Below, piece after piece: positions 5,630 to 9,836 of a stretch of 9,836 bases of DNA. The position numbers were made by a program, and so were the translations under genes. This DNA is from Tangfeifania sp. (GTDB taxonomy: Bacteria; Bacteroidota; Bacteroidia; Bacteroidales; Prolixibacteraceae): assembly GCA_018400515.1 (NCBI GenBank), contig JAGYMR010000088.1:1-9836 (forward strand). The letters are read 5' to 3'. The notes beneath the pieces were generated by a model, which was given only the letters and a program-made list of their open reading frames with translations, was not told the DNA's origin and made no database searches. How positions within the stretch are numbered: the stretch's first letter is position 1; every line of letters begins with the position of its first letter.

Positions 5630-8401
5630 ATGACAGATAACAGTACAAAAAAACTTTTTTTGCTCGATGCGTATGCTTTGATATACCGGAGTTATTACGC
5701 TTTTATTCGTAACCCGCGGTTCAATTCAAAAGGGTTGAACACTTCGGCAATGCTTGGGTTTACCAATACCCTCCTGCAATTGCTGGAAGCCGAGGATCCC
5801 CATTACGTGGGCGTGGTTTTTGATGTTTCGGCGCCCACTTTCCGCCACGAAATGTATGAGGAGTATAAAGCCAATCGCGAAGAGATGCCGGAGGATTTGC
5901 GGAAATCCATTCCCTATATCCGGAAAATCATTGAAGGTTTTAATATTCCAATCATTGAAAAAGAGGGTTTTGAAGCCGATGATGTCATTGGAACGCTCGC
6001 CCAAAAGGCTAAAAAAGAGGGCTTTGATACTTACATGGTGACGCCGGATAAAGATTATGCACAGCTTGTGGAAGATAATGTGCGTATGTATAAACCTGCC
6101 AAACAAGGGGGGGGTGCCGAAGTGTGGGGACCCGGTGAGGTGAAGAAAAATTTTGGTATTGAGCGCACCAGCCAGGTGATTGATATCTTGGGACTGATGG
6201 GGGACAGTTCCGATAATATTCCCGGCTGTCCGGGAATCGGTCCCAAAACCGCTCAGAAATTGATTGAAAAATACGGCACCATTGAAAATTTATACGAGCA
6301 TATCGACCAGCTAAAGGGAAAACAGAAAGAGAACCTGATCGAACACAAGGATCAGGTGTTTCTCTCCAAAAAACTGGTGACCATCATTCAGGATGTGCCC
6401 ATCCAGTTTGATAAAAAGGGCCTGACCCGGCAGGACGCCAACAGGGAAGCCCTGAAGGTGCTGTTTGGTGAGCTGGAATTCCGCAACCTTAGTCAACGCC
6501 TCAACCTGGAAGATGTCGAGCCGGATGCGGCCACCCAGCAGACGCTTTTTGGAGAAACCGGTGCCCCGGCAGCTTCAGTCAATAAAAACCAAAATATCGA
6601 CTCGGTTGCGCATAAGTATTACCTCGCCGAAAATGAAATGCAGCGTGCCAGCCTCCGGGCCGAACTGGCAGTGAAAGATGCCTTCTGCTTTGATACCGAA
6701 ACCACGGGCCTCGATACCCACACCGCTGAAATCGTTTGCCTCTCCTTTTCCTTTAAAGAGCATGAGGCTTATTGCGTTCCGCTTCCGTCTAAGCGGGAAG
6801 AAGCGCAAAAAGTACTGGAGGAGTTCCGGGAAATTTTTGCGGATGAAAAAATTGAAAAAATTGCACAGAATATAAAATTCGACCTGCTGATGCTGAGCAA
6901 TTATGGCATCGGCGTGAAAGGAAAGCTATTCGATACCATGCTCGCCCATTACCTGATCCAGCCCGAGCAGAAGCACAACCTCGATTATTTGTGCAGCATT
7001 TATCTGAATTATGAAAAAGTCCCCACCGAAAAACTGATCGGGAAAAAAGGGAAAAATCAACGGAGTATGCGTTCGGTGGATAAGGAAAAGCTTCGCGATT
7101 ATGCCTGCGAAGATGCCGACCTTACCTTTCAGCTTAAGCATCACCTGGACCCCCTTTTGGATAAATATGAAATGCGGCAGCTGTTTGAAATGATTGAAAT
7201 GCCATTGGTGCCCGTGCTGGTGCACATGGAAAATGCCGGGGTGAAGATCAATTCAGAGGTCCTGAAGAATTATGCCGGGAAACTACGGGAACAGATCATT
7301 GCCATTGAAAAGGAGATTTTTGAGCTTGCCGGTGAGAAGTTCAATGTTTCCTCACCCAAACAATTGGGCCCTATTCTTTTCGAAAAGTTGAAAATTGATA
7401 CGAATGCCCGGAAAACCAAAACAAAACAATATTCGACCTCCGAAGAGGTGCTGGTGAGGCTGAGCGACCGGCATCCCATTGTTAACAAAGTGCTCGAATT
7501 CCGGGGATTAAAAAAGTTGCTGTCCACCTACGTGGAGGCCCTGCCGGAATTGATTAATAAGCGGACAGGAAAAATTCACACCTCTTTTAATCAGGCGATT
7601 ACCTCAACAGGACGGTTGAGTTCTTTTAATCCCAATTTGCAGAACATTCCCATTCGCGACGAGAGCGGCCGGGAAATCCGGCGGGCATTTATCCCTTCCG
7701 ATAAGGACCACACTTTTCTTTCGGCCGACTATTCACAGATCGAATTGCGCATTATGGCTGCTTTGAGCAAAGACGGGGAAATGTTGAAAGCATTCCGTGA
7801 GGGGAAGGACATTCACGCCATTACGGCGGCAAAAATTTATAAGGTGCCCGAAAATAAAGTTACTTCCGATATGCGGAGAAAAGCAAAAACAGCCAATTTC
7901 GGGATCATTTACGGCATTTCAGCCTGGGGATTGTCCCAACGGTTGAACATCCCCCGTTCAGAAGCCCGGGAGTTGATCGATGGCTATTTTGAGAGTTTTC
8001 CAAAAATCAAGGGTTTTATGGATCAACAAATTGAAACAGCAAAAAATAAAGGGTATGTGCAAACAATTAAAGGACGCAGGCGTTATTTAAATGATATTAA
8101 TTCCAGAAACGGTGTCGTACGTGGAATGGCTGAGCGGAATGCCATCAATGCACCCATTCAGGGTTCGGCCGCCGACATTATTAAACTGGCCATGATTCAT
8201 ATTTTTGAGCAGTTTAATAAAAAGGGACTAAAATCAAAAATGGTTTTACAGGTGCACGATGAGTTGAATTTTGACGTATTGAAAACGGAACTTGAAACAG
8301 TGAAAGGGATCGTGAAAAAAGAGATGGAACATACCGTTGAACTGGATGTTCCGCTCACCGTTGAAATGAATGCCGCTTCCAACTGGCTCGATGCACATTA
8401 A
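5630..8401 (+). CDS. polA: DNA polymerase I with 5' nuclease, 3'-5' proofreading and polymerase domains
   Basis: 923 residues, full length for PolA; fills gaps and removes RNA primers in lagging-strand and repair synthesis. The 5' nuclease domain (about 1-290) keeps its metal-ligand acidic residues: Asp13, Asp117/118 (EADDVIGT), Asp140/142 (TPDKDY) and Asp192/195 (GDSSDNIPG), plus the helix-hairpin-helix GIGPKTA (202-208). The proofreading domain (about 325-510) is intact: Asp355/Glu357 (FDTETTG), Asp418 (NIKFD) and Tyr491/Asp495 (YACED). Polymerase motif A is SADYSQIELR with Asp700. Motif B contains Arg749, Lys753, Phe757 and Tyr761; Phe757 matches the ddNTP-discriminating phenylalanine of E. 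coli Pol I. Motif C is QVHDE with Asp877/Glu878. A TTG in frame at 5621 is possible, but the ATG at 5630 gives the usual N-terminus (KKLFLLDAYALIYR). Terminator-separated from queD; a small ORF follows 7 bases downstream. Confidence 0.98.
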   Translation: MTDNSTKKLFLLDAYALIYRSYYAFIRNPRFNSKGLNTSAMLGFTNTLLQLLEAEDPHYVGVVFDVSAPTFRHEMYEEYKANREEMPEDLRKSIPYIRKIIEGFNIPIIEKEGFEADDVIGTLAQKAKKEGFDTYMVTPDKDYAQLVEDNVRMYKPAKQGGGAEVWGPGEVKKNFGIERTSQVIDILGLMGDSSDNIPGCPGIGPKTAQKLIEKYGTIENLYEHIDQLKGKQKENLIEHKDQVFLSKKLVTIIQDVPIQFDKKGLTRQDANREALKVLFGELEFRNLSQRLNLEDVEPDAATQQTLFGETGAPAASVNKNQNIDSVAHKYYLAENEMQRASLRAELAVKDAFCFDTETTGLDTHTAEIVCLSFSFKEHEAYCVPLPSKREEAQKVLEEFREIFADEKIEKIAQNIKFDLLMLSNYGIGVKGKLFDTMLAHYLIQPEQKHNLDYLCSIYLNYEKVPTEKLIGKKGKNQRSMRSVDKEKLRDYACEDADLTFQLKHHLDPLLDKYEMRQLFEMIEMPLVPVLVHMENAGVKINSEVLKNYAGKLREQIIAIEKEIFELAGEKFNVSSPKQLGPILFEKLKIDTNARKTKTKQYSTSEEVLVRLSDRHPIVNKVLEFRGLKKLLSTYVEALPELINKRTGKIHTSFNQAITSTGRLSSFNPNLQNIPIRDESGREIRRAFIPSDKDHTFLSADYSQIELRIMAALSKDGEMLKAFREGKDIHAITAAKIYKVPENKVTSDMRRKAKTANFGIIYGISAWGLSQRLNIPRSEARELIDGYFESFPKIKGFMDQQIETAKNKGYVQTIKGRRRYLNDINSRNGVVRGMAERNAINAPIQGSAADIIKLAMIHIFEQFNKKGLKSKMVLQVHDELNFDVLKTELETVKGIVKKEMEHTVELDVPLTVEMNAASNWLDAH

Positions 8402-8408
8402 ATTGGCT

Positions 8409-8573
8409 ATGCACAGAATAACTGAAATAGAAACTGAAGACGACTACAGGGACGCACTTAATCGTTTCATTGAAATCTGTTCCTCCGAAAAAACCGGGGA
8501 GGAGATGAAGGAGATGTTTTTGTTGATCGATTTGATGGAAAAATATGAAAGGGCCAATTGCGGGGAGGGTTGA
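8409..8573 (+). CDS. Small HigA-type antitoxin N-terminal-like protein, no DNA-binding domain
   Basis: 54 residues. The sequence MHRITEIETEDDYRDAL, then an acidic linker, then LLIDLMEKYE matches my recollection of the N-terminal segment of HigA-family antitoxins (COG5499 type: I-x-TEEDY-x-x-AL, later L-x-x-L-x-E-x-YE). In those proteins a helix-turn-helix domain follows; here a stop comes at once, and no helix-turn-helix is readable downstream in other frames. No HigB-like toxin is nearby. An alternative ATG at 8391 would overlap the end of polA by 11 bases and add six residues; 8409 is chosen because antitoxins of this type begin close to the TEEDY-like motif. No Shine-Dalgarno is seen, so expression may depend on read-through and coupling from polA. 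It may be a decayed antitoxin or an independent small protein. Confidence 0.55.
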   Translation: MHRITEIETEDDYRDALNRFIEICSSEKTGEEMKEMFLLIDLMEKYERANCGEG

Positions 8574-8590
8574 TTTTCATCAAACTCCCT
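8562..8590 (+). terminator. Imperfect hairpin overlapping the small ORF stop, possible polA-operon terminator
   Basis: TTGAT (8570-8574) and ATCAA (8579-8583) form a perfect inner stem with loop TTTC. The outer GGGGA (8562-8566) pairs with TCCCT (8586-8590) across a small internal loop. The following sequence (8591-8604) is T/C-rich but has only a TTTT run about 10 bases on, so termination efficiency is uncertain. It lies at the expected end of the polA transcript. The rest of the gap to 8778 shows only a weak 5-bp hairpin at 8610-8624. Confidence 0.4.
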
Positions 8591-8778
8591 GATTTCCCTC
8601 TTTTAACTCTTATCTGAAAGATAATCATTTCCGGGTGGTCATATAGGGCAACTGATGGCCGGTCGCCCGGGATAATCCGTTTTTTCCTGTTTTTTCAGAC
8701 GCAGGAGCAGATGGCCCACATTCAATTGCCGGACAGGGGATAGCTGCTCTTTTTTTCAGAATTGAACAAAGGATTTGG

Positions 8779-8786
8779 TATCTTTG
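8779..8786 (+). promoter_or_regulatory. Bacteroidota -7 element for the DUF4271-type gene
   Basis: TATCTTTG matches TAnnTTTG and ends 12 bases before the ATG at 8799, predicting a leader of under ten bases. A TTG occurs at 8762-8764, but its 14-base spacing is shorter than the usual 19-21, so the -33 element is unconvincing. This is the fourth such placement in the window. Confidence 0.5.
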
Positions 8787-8798
8787 CCGGGAATTCAG

Positions 8799-9806
8799 AT
8801 GGAAAAAGTGTATATATACGGGCAGCAGGATACCACGAACGTCAGGCTTCCGCTGAAGAAGCTTCCGGATCTTCAGGAGCAGGAATCAGAAGGCCTGAGG
8901 GTTAAACGTGTTGCGCCCGTTTCCATAGAACCCCTCCCCAGGCGCGATACAGTGGAACAGCAGATCGATACAGCAGACCAACTGCCGGCTGTGCCTTCAG
9001 CCACAACGCAAAGAAGATTCCGGCAATGGGAGCCGGAGGAATATTTTCTTGTGGGGGACTCCATTTATATTGCTCCCCGGGAAGAGATTCACCTGGCCAC
9101 CGGAAAAGATTCAACCGGCAATGGATTGGTTTTACCGTTTCACCGGAAAGCATCTGTGAATGCCGACTGGATCACGATGCTTCTGTTGTTTTCCCTTGTT
9201 CTTTTTGCGGCAGTCCGGAATATCTGGAAAAAATATACAGGAAACCTTTTTCAGTCGGTATTTAATTACTCCACAGCCAACAGGATGTTCCGGGAAAAGA
9301 ATTATTCGGTTGTTCACGGGGCATTTTGGCTGGATGTCTTTTCCTTTGTGGTTTTCCCTCTTTTTATCTTCCAGGTTTTCAATAACTTCAATGTCCATTT
9401 TTCGTATCACGGCGTTCGGCTCTATTTTTTCATTGTCGGAGCCGTGCTGGTTTACCTGTTGGTTAAAAAGATGATGTACCGGTTCATTGGCTTTTTGTTT
9501 GAGAATACCAGTGAAACGGGGGAGTTTCTGTTTAATATGAATAATTTCAACCGGGTCGGAGGCATGGTTCTTTTGCCCGTTGTAGTGGTGGTTGCTTTTG
9601 TTCCATTCCGAAATGCAATGATCCCTGTGAGCATCGGGGTCGGAATGGTGGTGCTGATCTATTTTTTATTGTTAACCAGGGGAGTGGTGATTTTATTAAA
9701 GAAACAATTTTCATTAATCTATCTGTTTTTATATTTTTGTACCCTTGAAATTTTACCCTTGGTTTTAATTTACAAGATTTTGTTGTTAGAAGTGGGTATC
9801 GTTTAA
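8799..9806 (+). CDS. DUF4271-type integral membrane protein
   Basis: 335 residues. The N-terminal 120 residues are hydrophilic, rich in Pro, Gln and charged residues, and probably flexible. From about 124 onward the protein is strongly hydrophobic, with likely membrane segments near 124-141, 178-195, 207-224, 255-271, 276-298 and 306-331. The layout matches the Bacteroidota-restricted DUF4271 family, whose function is unknown; I assign it by overall architecture and context, not by a catalytic motif. In Bacteroidota this family is often encoded just before uroporphyrinogen-III synthase, and the next gene here is compatible with that. The frame is open back to a TTG at 8775, but that would place the -7 element inside the coding region, so the ATG at 8799 is preferred. 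There is no Shine-Dalgarno. Stop TAA at 9804-9806, 16 bases before the next start, suggests an operon. Confidence 0.8.
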   Translation: MEKVYIYGQQDTTNVRLPLKKLPDLQEQESEGLRVKRVAPVSIEPLPRRDTVEQQIDTADQLPAVPSATTQRRFRQWEPEEYFLVGDSIYIAPREEIHLATGKDSTGNGLVLPFHRKASVNADWITMLLLFSLVLFAAVRNIWKKYTGNLFQSVFNYSTANRMFREKNYSVVHGAFWLDVFSFVVFPLFIFQVFNNFNVHFSYHGVRLYFFIVGAVLVYLLVKKMMYRFIGFLFENTSETGEFLFNMNNFNRVGGMVLLPVVVVVAFVPFRNAMIPVSIGVGMVVLIYFLLLTRGVVILLKKQFSLIYLFLYFCTLEILPLVLIYKILLLEVGIV

Positions 9807-9822
9807 TTAAAAGGAGCGTATT

Positions 9823-9836
9823 TTGAAAATCAAGAG
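9823..9836 (+). CDS. Start of next gene (TTG start), possibly uroporphyrinogen-III synthase
   Basis: Only four full codons are visible (read as M-K-I-K) before the right edge. The start is supported by AGGAG at 9812-9816, six bases upstream of the TTG at 9823, which is the only strong Shine-Dalgarno in the window. The M-K-I-K beginning and the position after a DUF4271-type gene fit HemD of Bacteroidota, but the fragment is too short to identify by sequence. The short gap suggests co-transcription with the upstream membrane protein gene. Confidence 0.4.

Noticed and set aside
8574..8640. Frameshifted remainder of a HigA helix-turn-helix domain downstream of the small ORF.
   Set aside because: Another frame gives a GPI-containing peptide at the right place, but it stops after about 15 residues and shows no helix-turn-helix pattern.
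5568..8707. Similar 18-base stretches at 5568-5585 and 8690-8707 (15 of 18 identical) in two intergenic gaps.
   Set aside because: Both are T-run plus CAG/GCAGG sequence of low complexity; the match is short and imperfect, with no third copy or shared structure.
8591..8778. Possible tRNA or small RNA in the gap before the DUF4271-type gene.
   Set aside because: No cloverleaf, no TPsiC-like arm and no strong stem are found; only a 5-bp hairpin at 8610-8624.

Overview
The window looks like a stretch of a Bacteroidota chromosome, probably Bacteroidales-like. Three things support this. The product set fits: a DUF4271 membrane protein, Bacteroidota-style PolA and QueD sequences, and a lipoprotein sulfatase. 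Start codons mostly lack Shine-Dalgarno sequences and sit behind A/T-rich leaders. Copies of the Bacteroidota -7 promoter element (TAnnTTTG) lie just upstream of four separate genes. No tRNA, rRNA, CRISPR array, insertion sequence or phage gene is visible.

Left part (1-3618, minus strand): a carbohydrate-degradation pair. A secreted 966-residue protein looks like a TIM-barrel glycoside hydrolase with a following amidotransferase-like domain, but I cannot assign it to a family. Downstream of it is the N-terminal third of a type I sulfatase lipoprotein, which runs off the left edge. Together they resemble the edge of a polysaccharide-utilisation locus acting on a sulfated glycan. A G/C-rich hairpin lies between them, and the 211 bp upstream of the hydrolase-like gene carries two inverted repeats that could be operators.

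Middle (3830-8401): housekeeping genes. trpS (minus) and queD (plus) are divergent from a 178-bp region holding one -7 element for each. queD ends in a good intrinsic terminator. polA follows with its own -7 element, placed so close to the ATG that the mRNA may be nearly leaderless. PolA keeps all three activities on sequence grounds: 5' nuclease, 3'-5' proofreading and polymerase.

Right part (8409-9836, plus): directly after polA is a 54-residue ORF resembling the N-terminal segment of HigA-type antitoxins (COG5499), without the DNA-binding domain and without a toxin partner. A hairpin overlaps its stop codon. A 225-bp noncoding gap follows, in which I see only that hairpin and a -7 element. 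Next is a DUF4271-type membrane protein, and then, behind the only strong Shine-Dalgarno in the window, the first codons of another gene with a TTG start. By neighbourhood and its first residues this may be hemD.

I found no clearly new multi-gene system. The items most worth a second look are the unassigned hydrolase-like protein, the orphan antitoxin-like fragment, and the promoter/start geometry.
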